NCBI RefSeq assembly: GCF_003944705.1 | Contig: NZ_RWIS01000002.1 | Coordinates: 1-64,000 of the forward strand | Length of the DNA stretch: 64,000 nt | From: Hymenobacter metallilatus | Lineage (GTDB): Bacteria; Bacteroidota; Bacteroidia; Cytophagales; Hymenobacteraceae | Reading direction: 5' to 3' | Shown here: in pieces, positions 42,497 through 50,811 of the stretch | How the letters are laid out: each line of letters starts with the position of its first letter | Position numbering within the stretch: position 1 is the stretch's first letter | Position numbers and translations under genes: made by a program | Notes under the pieces: model-generated | What the model saw: only the letters and a program-made list of their open reading frames with translations | The model's database searches: none | What the model was told of the DNA's origin: nothing

Positions 42497-43744
42497 ATGT
42501 CTCTTCGGAGAGTTGTCGTGACCGGCCTGGGTGCCATTACCCCGCTGGGAAACACCGCCCCCGCTTATTGGGAAGGCCTGCAAGCCGGCGTGAGTGGGGC
42601 CGCCCCCATCACCCGCTTTGATGCCAGCAAGTTCAAAACCCGCTTCGCCTGCGAAGTGAAGAACTACAACCCGGATACCTACTTTCCCACCAAGGAGGGC
42701 CGGAAAATGGACATCTTCACCCAGTTCGCCCTGATTGCCGCCGATGAGGCCATCAAGGATGCCAACCTGGAGGGAGTGGATAAAGACCGGGTGGGCGTTA
42801 TCTGGGGTTCCGGTATCGGAGGCCTGACCTCCCTGCAGGCTGAGTGCATTGCCTTTGCCAACGGCGACGGCACGCCCCGCTTCAACCCGTTCTTCATTCC
42901 GAAGATGATTGCCGACAGCGCGTCGGGCAACATCTCCATCCGCCACAAATTCCGGGGTCCGAACTTCGTGACCACCTCGGCCTGCGCATCTTCCTCTGAT
43001 TCCATCATCTCGGCCTTCAACTACATCCGCCTGAACATGGCCGATGTGGTCGTAACCGGGGGCTCGGAGGCGGCCATCACCGAATCGGGGGTGGGCGGCT
43101 TCAACGCCCTGAAGGCCATGAGCGAGCGGAACGATGCCCCCGAACTGGCTTCCCGCCCCTATGATAAGGAGCGCGACGGCTTTGTGCTGGGAGAAGGTGC
43201 GGCCTCGCTGATTCTGGAGGAATACGAGCACGCCAAGGCCCGCGGCGCCAAAATCTACGCCGAGCTGATTGGCGGCGGGATGTCGGCCGATGCCTACCAC
43301 ATTACGGCCCCCGACCCCGAGGGCAACGGTGTAGTGCTGGTAATGCAGAATGCGTTGCGCGACGCTGGTATTTCGCCCGCCGATGTGGACTACATCAACA
43401 CCCACGGCACCAGCACCCCGCTGGGCGACGGGGCCGAGGTGAAGGCTATTCAGAAGGTGTTTGGCGAGCACGCCTACAACCTGAACATCAGCTCCACCAA
43501 GAGCATGACGGGCCATTTGCTGGGCGGGGCCGGGGCCATTGAAGCCGTAGCCTGCATTCTGGCCATGCAGCACAACGTGGTGCCGCCCACCATCAACCAC
43601 TTCACCGACGACCCGGAGCTGGACCCCAAGCTGAACTTCACGTTCAACAAGGCCCAGGCCCGCGAGGTGAACGTGGCCATGAGCAATACCTTCGGATTTG
43701 GCGGCCACAATACGTCCGTTATCTTCCGCAAAATCGAGTCGTAA
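42497..43744 (+). CDS. fabF: beta-ketoacyl-ACP synthase II
   Basis: A 415-residue condensing enzyme of fatty-acid elongation. The catalytic Cys163 is in TTSACASSSDSI. The two catalytic histidines are in YINTHGTSTPLGD and SMTGHLLGGAG, and GGFGGHN-like FGFGGHNTS is at the C-terminus. Together with acpP and rnc it forms the usual Bacteroidota block. Its stop codon lies at the edge of another word-type repeat. A 480-codon open frame on the opposite strand is a shadow caused by high GC. Confidence 0.98.
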   Translation: MSLRRVVVTGLGAITPLGNTAPAYWEGLQAGVSGAAPITRFDASKFKTRFACEVKNYNPDTYFPTKEGRKMDIFTQFALIAADEAIKDANLEGVDKDRVGVIWGSGIGGLTSLQAECIAFANGDGTPRFNPFFIPKMIADSASGNISIRHKFRGPNFVTTSACASSSDSIISAFNYIRLNMADVVVTGGSEAAITESGVGGFNALKAMSERNDAPELASRPYDKERDGFVLGEGAASLILEEYEHAKARGAKIYAELIGGGMSADAYHITAPDPEGNGVVLVMQNALRDAGISPADVDYINTHGTSTPLGDGAEVKAIQKVFGEHAYNLNISSTKSMTGHLLGGAGAIEAVACILAMQHNVVPPTINHFTDDPELDPKLNFTFNKAQAREVNVAMSNTFGFGGHNTSVIFRKIES

Positions 43745-43860
43745 TGTGGAAAATGTGATTGAATGTGTGAAATGTGAAAAAGAGGGCTGATTTGCTGCTG
43801 CGTTCAGTCCGGTAAGTACATTTCGCACATTCAACACATTCAACCACATTTCTCACATTA
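43743..43860. repeat. AATGTG-word inverted repeat between fabF and rnc
   Basis: The left arm (43743-43776) is AATGTGGAAAATGTGATTGA followed by ATGTGTGAAATGTG; the right arm (43818-43860) is built of mirrored CATTCAACACATTCAACCAC words. The left arm includes part of the fabF stop codon and the right arm ends 6 bases before the rnc ATG. Confidence 0.8.
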
Positions 43861-43866
43861 ACTACG

Positions 43867-44616
<750 letters not shown>

Positions 44617-44624
44617 GAACGGCA

Positions 44625-45008
44625 ATGAGCTGCCTGCGTTTACTGGCCTTCGCTTTGTTGGCTGTTTTCGGACTTGGCGCTGTGTACTATCTGTACAATG
44701 AATGGCAGCGGGTCGAAAAAAAGGTTGTGGTAATTATGCGTTCCAGTAACGAGGACTGTGACAGTGAATTTCGTTGCATCTGGAAGATTGAGCGAGTTGT
44801 AGCCGGAAAGTTGACAGCAACGGAATCTGCTTCTCTATACTATCTGATGAACAGCAAGCGGCAGTACAGCAAGCATGATAGCACTGAATGGTTGAGAGTG
44901 GAAGGAACTTATACGAATGAAGACGGACAAGCCTTCTATGCCGATTGTAGGGGTACTCTGAAGTTCTATGACCATTCTGTAAGAACTCTTATTAAACAAA
45001 TTAAATAG
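44625..45008 (+). CDS. AT-rich orphan, single-pass membrane or exported protein
   Basis: A 127-residue protein with an N-terminal hydrophobic helix (LRLLAFALLAVFGLGAVYYL) followed by a hydrophilic domain with three cysteines (Cys44, Cys50, Cys107) and several Tyr/Phe residues. The base composition from about 44700 to 45008 is clearly more AT-rich than the genes around it, and the codon choice (AAA, GAA, TAT, ACT) differs from rnc and nadE. It may have been acquired. No family was recognised. It starts 8 bases after rnc and is followed by a long repeat. Confidence 0.55.
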   Translation: MSCLRLLAFALLAVFGLGAVYYLYNEWQRVEKKVVVIMRSSNEDCDSEFRCIWKIERVVAGKLTATESASLYYLMNSKRQYSKHDSTEWLRVEGTYTNEDGQAFYADCRGTLKFYDHSVRTLIKQIK

Positions 45009-45019
45009 GGCGAGCAATA

Positions 45020-45127
45020 AGAACACTGCGCCTTCTGCGAAAAACACCGCGTCCTCTGCGGGCTAAAATTGTAACAACGACTTAGCCCGTAGAGGACGCG
45101 GTGTTTACGCAGAAGGCGCAGTGTTCT
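45020..45127. repeat. GCGTCCTCTGCGGGC-type inverted repeat
   Basis: The left arm (45020-45066, begins AGAACACTGCGCCTTCTGCG) and right arm (45082-45127, ends GCAGAAGGCGCAGTGTTCT) are mirrors with few mismatches across 15 bases. The sequence words (CTGCGTCCTCTGCGGG) resemble known intergenic repeat sequences. It lies between the orphan gene and nadE. Confidence 0.85.
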
Positions 45128-45186
45128 GGCAACCCAATCCGGGGAAATGGAGTTGTTTTGCAGAACGAACCTTTCCCCCCGAACCC

Positions 45187-47121
45187 ATGCGAATAGCCGG
45201 TGCTGCCCTCAACCAGATTCCGTTTGACTGGACTCACAACCTGCGCACCATTCAGGAGGCCATAACCCAGGCCAAGGCGGCCGGGGTGGAGCTGCTGTGT
45301 CTGCCGGAACTGTGCCTGACGGGTTACGGCTGCGAGGACCTGTTTCTGAGCGAGTGGCTGCCGGAGTCGGCGCTGGCGCACTTGCAGCAGGTAAGGCCTT
45401 GGACCGAGGGCATCTGTGTGGTGGTGGGGCTGCCGGTGAGGCTGAACCACCGCACCTACAACACGGCCGCCGTGCTGCGCGACGGGCAGATTCTGGGGTT
45501 TGCAGCCAAGCAGTTTCTGGCCAACGATGGGGTGCACTACGAGCCCCGCTTCTTCCACCCCTGGCCGGCCGGCGAAACCACCACGGTACAGTGGGAAGGG
45601 GAGGAGTGGCCGCTGGGCGACCTAATTTTCGAGCACCAGGGCGTGAAGTTCGGGTTTGAAATCTGCGAGGATGCGTGGCGGCCCGACGACGTACGGCCCG
45701 CCTGTCGGCTTGTGGGCCGGGTGGATTTGATTGTGAATCCCTCGGCCTCGCACTTTGCCATGAGCAAGACCGACGTGCGCTACCACTTGGTCACGGAAGC
45801 ATCGCGCAACTTCCGCTGCACCTACCTCTACGCCAACTTGCTGGGCAATGAGGCCGGCCGCATGATTTACGACGGCGAAATTCTGGTGGCCCGCAACGGC
45901 CATCTGCTGCTGCGCAACCAGCTCATGAGCTTCAAGGAAGTGGACATGGAGTGCGTGGACGTGGATTTCAGCCAATCCCTGGAGCCCGCCGCCGACATCG
46001 TGCCCCTGCCCGCGCCCGACGAGTACCGGGAGCTGAACCAGGCCCTGAGTCTGGCGTTGTTCGACTACCTGCGCAAGGCCCGCAGCCGAGGCTTCGTGCT
46101 CAGCCTCAGCGGCGGGGCCGACTCGGTGATGTGCGCCGTGGCGGTGGCCGAGCTGGTGCGCCTGGGCACGGCCGAGCTGGGCACCGCCGAGTTTATGCGC
46201 CGGGCCGGCTGCTTCACGGCCGAGGAAATCGAGCGGCTGGCCGGCCCCGTAGCTCCCGTGCCCGACCACAACGCCCCCGGCCCCCAGGATGCTTCGTTGT
46301 CGGACCCAAACAATCAACAAGCAACTATAAACCAGAAACTAGTAACTCGTTTACTCACCTGCGCCTACCAGGGTACCGTCAACTCCTCCGACGACACGTT
46401 CAACTCGGCAAAGGAGCTGGCCGATTCCATTGGGGCGGTGTTTTACGACTGGACCATTGACGAGGAGGTGACGGGCTACGTGGGCAAGATTGAGCACGCC
46501 CTGGGCCGCGAGCTGACCTGGCAGACCGACGATTTGGCTCTGCAAAATATTCAGGCCCGGGTGCGGGCTCCCGGCATCTGGCTGCTGGCCAACGTGCAGA
46601 ACTGCCTGCTGATGACCACCTCCAACCGCTCGGAAGCCAGTGTGGGCTACTGCACCATGGACGGCGACACGGCCGGCTCTATCTCGCCCATTGCGGGTGT
46701 GGACAAGGCCTTCGTAAAGCTGTGGCTGCGCTGGGCCGAAACGGAGCTGAACTACCCGGCCCTTCGCCACGTCAACGCCCTGCAACCTACCGCCGAGCTG
46801 CGCCCCCTCGAAGACAAGCAGACCGACGAGCGGGACCTGATGCCCTACCCGCTGCTCAACCGCATCGAGCGGCTAGCGTTCTACGACCGGCTTAGCCCCC
46901 GGCAGGTGCTGGCCACGCTGCAACAGGAAGACCCTACTGCCGACACGGAACAGCTTAAAACTTACGTAAAACGCTTCTACAGCCTCTGGAGCCGCAACCA
47001 GTGGAAGCGGGAACGGTACGCCCCCGCCTTCCACCTCGACGACTACAACGTGGACCCCCGCTCCTGGCTGCGCTTCCCCATCCTGAGCGGCGGCTTCACC
47101 CAGGAGCTGAACGCGCTGTAA
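45187..47121 (+). CDS. nadE: glutamine-dependent NAD+ synthetase
   Basis: A 644-residue cytoplasmic enzyme making NAD from deamido-NAD, glutamine and ATP. The N-terminal nitrilase-type amidase has the triad Glu41 (LPELCLTGYG), Lys108 (FAAKQFLAND) and Cys160 (GFEICEDAW). The synthetase domain has the PP-loop SLSGGADSVM (about 305-314), NSSDDT and the acceptor-binding MTTSNRSEASVGY. Between the PP-loop and LTCAYQGTVNSS the chain holds an extra low-complexity stretch (about 373-388) encoded by repeat-like DNA. ATG at 45187 starts the conserved MRIAGAALNQ; the upstream frame crosses the palindrome. Confidence 0.95.
   Translation: MRIAGAALNQIPFDWTHNLRTIQEAITQAKAAGVELLCLPELCLTGYGCEDLFLSEWLPESALAHLQQVRPWTEGICVVVGLPVRLNHRTYNTAAVLRDGQILGFAAKQFLANDGVHYEPRFFHPWPAGETTTVQWEGEEWPLGDLIFEHQGVKFGFEICEDAWRPDDVRPACRLVGRVDLIVNPSASHFAMSKTDVRYHLVTEASRNFRCTYLYANLLGNEAGRMIYDGEILVARNGHLLLRNQLMSFKEVDMECVDVDFSQSLEPAADIVPLPAPDEYRELNQALSLALFDYLRKARSRGFVLSLSGGADSVMCAVAVAELVRLGTAELGTAEFMRRAGCFTAEEIERLAGPVAPVPDHNAPGPQDASLSDPNNQQATINQKLVTRLLTCAYQGTVNSSDDTFNSAKELADSIGAVFYDWTIDEEVTGYVGKIEHALGRELTWQTDDLALQNIQARVRAPGIWLLANVQNCLLMTTSNRSEASVGYCTMDGDTAGSISPIAGVDKAFVKLWLRWAETELNYPALRHVNALQPTAELRPLEDKQTDERDLMPYPLLNRIERLAFYDRLSPRQVLATLQQEDPTADTEQLKTYVKRFYSLWSRNQWKRERYAPAFHLDDYNVDPRSWLRFPILSGGFTQELNAL
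46314..46350 (+). repeat. repeat-like segment inside nadE
   Basis: AACTATAAACCAGAAACTAG (46323-46342) with flanking TAACTCG is AT-rich in a GC-rich gene and matches the arm CTAGAAACCAGCAACTAGCA of the inverted repeat at 34146-34178 at most positions. It is in frame and encodes residues of the loop near 376-390. No mirrored arm follows, so it would be a half-copy. Confidence 0.55.
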
Positions 47122-47189
47122 GAACGTGCCGCCAGAAGTTGTACCCCCCGGGGCTGTGCTCCGGAGTACAACTTCTGGCGGCGCGTTCT
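47121..47189. repeat. 24-base inverted repeat after nadE
   Basis: AGAACGTGCCGCCAGAAGTT then GTAC (47121-47144) mirrors GTACAACTTCTGGCGGCGCG then TTCT (47166-47189) with one mismatch. The last base of the nadE stop codon is the first of the left arm. It probably stops transcription before the toxin-antitoxin pair. Confidence 0.85.
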
Positions 47190-47252
47190 GGCGGTGTGTA
47201 GCGCAATGTTGCCGCTACCCTGTACTTTCGTAGCCTGAAATCTACTTACAGC

Positions 47253-47951
47253 GTGGCGGGGAGCAGTCTGAATCAATTGTACCAGGAGCGGGAGGCGTAC
47301 CGGCTGCCGCTGTATTCGGCGCGGCAGGTGGCCCGCCTGACGGGGCTTGCTGCTACCACCGTAACCACCTGGACGCGGGCCGCCGACGCGCTGGTGCAGC
47401 CGGCCGGTGCGGAGGCATTGTCGTTTCTGAACCTGGTGGAAGTGCACGTGCTGGCCGCCATCCGGCACCAGCACGGCCTGCCTTTGCAACGGGTGCGCCA
47501 CGCGGTGCAGTTTGTGCGCCAGGAGCTGGGGGCCGACCACCCGTTGGCCCAGCACGAGTTTGAAACCGACGGCGTGGATTTGTTTGTGCGGGCGCTGGAA
47601 GATGAGAACTTACTCATCAACGCCTCCCGCCGGGGGCAGATGACCATTCGGCAGCTGGTGGAAGCCTACCTGCGCCGCATCGAGCGGGCCCCCGACGGGT
47701 TTCCGCTGCGGCTGTTTCCGGTGTACGGCAGCGGGCCGGGGTTTGCGCCCGACGGCCTGCCCACCCTCATTGCCGTGGACCCCACCATTGCCTTCGGCCG
47801 CCCCGTTCTCACCGAGAACTACGTGCCCGTGGATGTGGTAGCCAACATGTACCGGGCCGGCGACCCGGTGCCGGATATTGCCGCTGAGTATGGACTCAGC
47901 GTACAGTCAGTAGAAGAAGCCATTCGGTATGAGCGTGCAACCCTTGCCTGA
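47253..47951 (+). CDS. VapB45-like antitoxin, DUF433 domain
   Basis: A 232-residue protein. The N-terminal half (about 15-75) looks like a winged or MerR-type helix-turn-helix (LYSARQVARLTGLAATTVTTW), and the C-terminal DUF433 domain (about 165-230) includes TLIAVDPTIAFGRPVLTENYV and GDPVPDIAAEYGLSVQSVEEAI. In Mycobacterium tuberculosis VapB45, a protein of this length and C-terminal domain pairs with VapC45. The start is GTG. Its end overlaps the next gene by 23 bases. TACTTTCG, one base off the consensus -7 box, lies 22 bases before the start. Confidence 0.8.
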   Translation: MAGSSLNQLYQEREAYRLPLYSARQVARLTGLAATTVTTWTRAADALVQPAGAEALSFLNLVEVHVLAAIRHQHGLPLQRVRHAVQFVRQELGADHPLAQHEFETDGVDLFVRALEDENLLINASRRGQMTIRQLVEAYLRRIERAPDGFPLRLFPVYGSGPGFAPDGLPTLIAVDPTIAFGRPVLTENYVPVDVVANMYRAGDPVPDIAAEYGLSVQSVEEAIRYERATLA

Positions 47952-48339
47952 GCCTTTGTTTTTCCTGGACCGCACGGTGGCCACGCGCCGCGTGCGGGAG
48001 GCTTTGCGGGCGCAGCAGGTGTCGTTCCTGGCTCACCCCGACGAGTTTCAGCCCGACACGCCCGATACTGAGTGGCTGCCGGCCATAACGACCCGCGGCG
48101 GTTTTGTGCTGACGCAGGAGCGCCGCATCCGCTACAACCCCCTGGAGCAGCAGGCTTTGCTGGCCAGTGGGGTGGGGGCGTTTATCGTGGTGGCCAAGGA
48201 CCTGTCGGGTGCGGCCTTGGCCGAGTGCTTGGTGCGGGCTTTGCCCGCGTTGCGCCGGTTTGTACGGCAGCACCCGCGGCCCTTCCTGGCGAAAGTGTAT
48301 GTTGACGGTAGCGTGCAGCGCGTTACCTTGCCGTCGTAA
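47929..48339 (+). CDS. VapC45-like PIN-type toxin
   Basis: A 136-residue small protein. FFLDRTVATRRVREAL near the N-terminus has the first acidic residue of PIN nucleases. Then come DTEWLPAITTRGG and VLTQERRIRYNP, as in VapC45-type PIN-like proteins (GWVVLTKDKRIR in style), and a helical C-terminus. It would cleave RNA when not bound by its antitoxin. The start codon lies within the antitoxin gene, so translation is coupled. The family call rests on motif style and context. Confidence 0.75.
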   Translation: MSVQPLPEPLFFLDRTVATRRVREALRAQQVSFLAHPDEFQPDTPDTEWLPAITTRGGFVLTQERRIRYNPLEQQALLASGVGAFIVVAKDLSGAALAECLVRALPALRRFVRQHPRPFLAKVYVDGSVQRVTLPS

Positions 48340-48360
48340 GCTTACTTGTTTTCACTTGCT

Positions 48361-49365
48361 ATGAGTTTTCTGAGCGCCATTCTTTGGAATCAAAACCCCA
48401 TCATTGCCGAAATAGGGCCGCTTACGCTGCGCTGGTACGGGCTGCTGTTCATGTCGGGCTTCGTGGTGGGTACCTTCATTCTGGGCCACGTCTATAAGTC
48501 GGAGAAAGTGTCGCCGCGCTGGGTGGATGTCATTACCATTTACATGCTGCTGGGTACGGTGCTGGGCGCGCGCCTGGGCCACGTGTTTTTCTACGACTGG
48601 CCCCAGTACCGCAATGATTTGCTGAGCATCCTCAAAATCTGGGAAGGCGGTCTGGCCTCGCACGGAGCAACTATCGGCATTATCCTGGCCGTGTGGCTGT
48701 TCAGTCGCAACAATAAGTTTGATGTGCTCTGGACCCTCGACCGGATTGTGCTGGTGGTGGCCGTGGGCGGCGCCCTCATCCGCATCGGCAACCTGATGAA
48801 CTCCGAAATTGTGGGCCACCCCAGCTCGGCACCCTGGGCCTTCGTGTTTCCCCGCGACACCGAGCATTTGCAGCAAATACGTCCCGACCAACCCCTACCG
48901 GCCGGGGCCGTGCGCGTAGCCGCCGAAAAATTTTTAGCTCAGGATGGGACTGTGCGCTACCACCTGCTGCCCGAAGGAAGCCCTACTACTGCCGATTCGC
49001 CCGTAGCGGTGCCCCGTCATCCCACCCAAATTTACGAGTCGCTGTTCTGCGTGTTCCTGTTTGTGCTGCTGTACTCCATGTGGAACCGCACCAAAGAGCA
49101 CACGCCCCGTGGGCAGTTGTTTGGGCTGTTTGTGGTGCTGCTGTTCTCGTTCCGCTTCCTGGTCGAGTTTCTCAAGGAAGACCAAGTGGCGTTTGAGCAG
49201 AACATGACCCTGAACATGGGCCAATGGCTGAGTGTGCCGCTGGTGTTTATGGGCCTCTACGTGCTGTTCACGGCCCGCAACCGCCCCGGCCGCCCCGAGG
49301 ATGCTCCCCGCGACCTGCACGAGCAGGAAGCCAAGGAAGCGGCTTTAGCCGCTGCGAAGCGGTAG
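48361..49365 (+). CDS. lgt: prolipoprotein diacylglyceryl transferase
   Basis: A 334-residue inner-membrane enzyme that adds diacylglycerol to the lipobox cysteine of prolipoproteins, several of which are encoded in this window. Family features: LTLRWYGLLFMSGFVVG, GARLGHVFFYDW, the loop RIGNLMNSEIVGHPSSAPWAFVF and HPTQIYESL. A loop near 175-215 is longer than in E. coli Lgt. The C-terminal tail is Ala/Lys-rich. ATG at 48361 was chosen over a TTG upstream. The toxin gene ends 21 bases before it. Confidence 0.93.
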   Translation: MSFLSAILWNQNPIIAEIGPLTLRWYGLLFMSGFVVGTFILGHVYKSEKVSPRWVDVITIYMLLGTVLGARLGHVFFYDWPQYRNDLLSILKIWEGGLASHGATIGIILAVWLFSRNNKFDVLWTLDRIVLVVAVGGALIRIGNLMNSEIVGHPSSAPWAFVFPRDTEHLQQIRPDQPLPAGAVRVAAEKFLAQDGTVRYHLLPEGSPTTADSPVAVPRHPTQIYESLFCVFLFVLLYSMWNRTKEHTPRGQLFGLFVVLLFSFRFLVEFLKEDQVAFEQNMTLNMGQWLSVPLVFMGLYVLFTARNRPGRPEDAPRDLHEQEAKEAALAAAKR

Positions 49366-49367
49366 GG

Positions 49368-49490
49368 ACCCCACCCCCGTCCCACCTCGCTTGATGCACG
49401 ACATCCTCTGGGAGAGGAGTGCCAGTCGCGAGTTAAAGGACGCTGATTCGTTGAACGCACCCGGCTCCCGGAGGGGACGGGGGGCGGGTA
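49368..49490. repeat. decayed CCCCTCCGG-type repeat after lgt
   Basis: ACCCCACCCCCGTCCCACCT near the lgt stop and GGAGGGGACGGGGGGCGGGT near 49470 are mirrored pieces of the same family as 37995-38104, with many mismatches and a long middle. Confidence 0.6.
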
Positions 49491-49493
49491 AAC

Positions 49494-49532
49494 AAAACGG
49501 CCCCGTGCTCAACCAGAGCACGGGGCCGTTTT
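49494..49532. terminator. terminator between lgt and fba
   Basis: AAAACGGCCCCGTGCTC pairs perfectly with GAGCACGGGGCCGTTTT around 5 bases. It serves the convergent lgt and fba genes. Confidence 0.92.
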
Positions 49533-49562
49533 ACGGATGGTAGTTATCAGCCAACAACCAGC

Positions 49563-50651
49563 TTAGAAGCGGCGGTTGACGGCGTTGAGGTCCTCAAAAG
49601 CCGACTTGAGGCGGGTAATGAAGGTTTCTTCGCCCTTGCGTAGCCATACGCGCGGGTCGTAGTACTTCTTGTTGGGCGAGTCCTCACCGGTGGGGTTGCC
49701 AATCTGGCTCTGCAGGAAACCTTCATTCTTCTGATAATATCCGCGGATACCATCCCAAAACGCCCACTGCAGGTCGGTGTCGATATTCATCTTGATGGCT
49801 CCGTAGCTGATGGCTTCGCGGATTTCCTCCTGAGAGGAGCCCGAACCGCCGTGGAACACGAAGTTGATGGGACGCTCAGCTTCCAAAGCGTATTTCTCCT
49901 TCACGTAATCCTGGGAGTTTTTCAGGATGACGGGCTGCAGCTTCACGTTACCGGGCTTGTACACGCCGTGCACGTTGCCGAAAGCAGCGGCAATGGTAAA
50001 GCGGGGGCTGATTTTGCTCAGCTCCTCGTAGGCGTAGGCCACCTCCGAAGGCTGAGTGTAGAGCTTGCTGGAATCTACGTCGGAGTTGTCCACGCCGTCT
50101 TCCTCGCCGCCGGTTACGCCCAGCTCAATTTCCAGCGTCATGCCAATTTTGGCCATGCGCGCCAGATACTCCTTGCAGATGTCGATGTTCTCCTCAATGG
50201 GCTCCTCCGAGAGGTCGAGCATGTGCGAGGAGTACAGGGGCTGCCCGTGCTCGGCGTAGAACTTCTCGCCGGCTTCGAGCAGGCCGTCAATCCAGGGCAG
50301 CAGCTTTTTGGCAGCGTGGTCGGTGTGCAGAATCACAGGTACGCCGTAGGCTTTGGCCATGAGGTGTACGTGGTGCGCCCCCGAAATGCCGCCGGCAATG
50401 CTGGCCTGCTGCTTATCATTGGCCAAGCCTTTCCCGGCAAAGAACTGGGCGCCTCCATTCGAAAACTGAATGATAACCGGCGAGTTCAGGTCGCGGGCGG
50501 CTTCCAGCACGGCATTTACCGTGTCGGTGCCGGTTACGTTCACGGCGGGCAGAGCGTAGCCGTTGGCTTTAGCATGTTCGAAGAGCTGCTGCACTTCGTC
50601 GCCGTGCAGCACGCCGGCGCGCAGGCCGGTGAGAGTGGTTTGTTCAGCCAT
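49563..50651 (-). CDS. fba: class II fructose-bisphosphate aldolase
   Basis: A 362-residue zinc-dependent glycolytic enzyme that splits fructose-1,6-bisphosphate. Metal and substrate residues are seen in PVILHTDHAAKKLLPW, IELGVTGGEEDGVDN, ISPRFTIAAAFGNVHG (zinc His) and VFHGGSGSSQEEI (phosphate loop). The length is that of the class IIA subgroup. The first codon is ATG at 50651. The promoter box is 61 bases upstream. Confidence 0.97.
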   Translation of the reverse strand: MAEQTTLTGLRAGVLHGDEVQQLFEHAKANGYALPAVNVTGTDTVNAVLEAARDLNSPVIIQFSNGGAQFFAGKGLANDKQQASIAGGISGAHHVHLMAKAYGVPVILHTDHAAKKLLPWIDGLLEAGEKFYAEHGQPLYSSHMLDLSEEPIEENIDICKEYLARMAKIGMTLEIELGVTGGEEDGVDNSDVDSSKLYTQPSEVAYAYEELSKISPRFTIAAAFGNVHGVYKPGNVKLQPVILKNSQDYVKEKYALEAERPINFVFHGGSGSSQEEIREAISYGAIKMNIDTDLQWAFWDGIRGYYQKNEGFLQSQIGNPTGEDSPNKKYYDPRVWLRKGEETFITRLKSAFEDLNAVNRRF

Positions 50652-50711
50652 TTGCTGGAAGATGGTGACGCAGGTTGGGGAAAGGCCGCGCCGGGTTTTG
50701 GAATCTTAGGT

Positions 50712-50719
50712 CAAACATA
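50712..50719 (-). promoter_or_regulatory. TAnnTTTG -7 box of fba
   Basis: On the minus strand TATGTTTG lies 61 bases upstream of the fba ATG. The expected -33 position falls in the palindrome at 50733-50804, which has no TTG there. Confidence 0.5.
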
Positions 50720-50732
50720 CTCAAAAGAAAAA

Positions 50733-50804
50733 GCTCCTGCCACATGCAAAAACGAGCCTTTAGCGAATTTTCGCTAAAGGCCCGTTTTTGCATGTGGCAG
50801 GAGC
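50733..50804. repeat. 35-base inverted repeat with A/T run
   Basis: The left arm (50733-50767, begins GCTCCTGCCACATGCAAAAA) and right arm (50770-50804) mirror each other with one mismatch around 2 bases. It ends 7 bases before the stop codon of the leftward lipoprotein gene and probably stops it. Confidence 0.9.
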
Positions 50805-50811
50805 CATCGGC

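Noticed and set aside
42407-43849. 480-codon frame opposite fabF
   Set aside because: It mirrors a highly conserved gene and has no domain; a GC-driven shadow.
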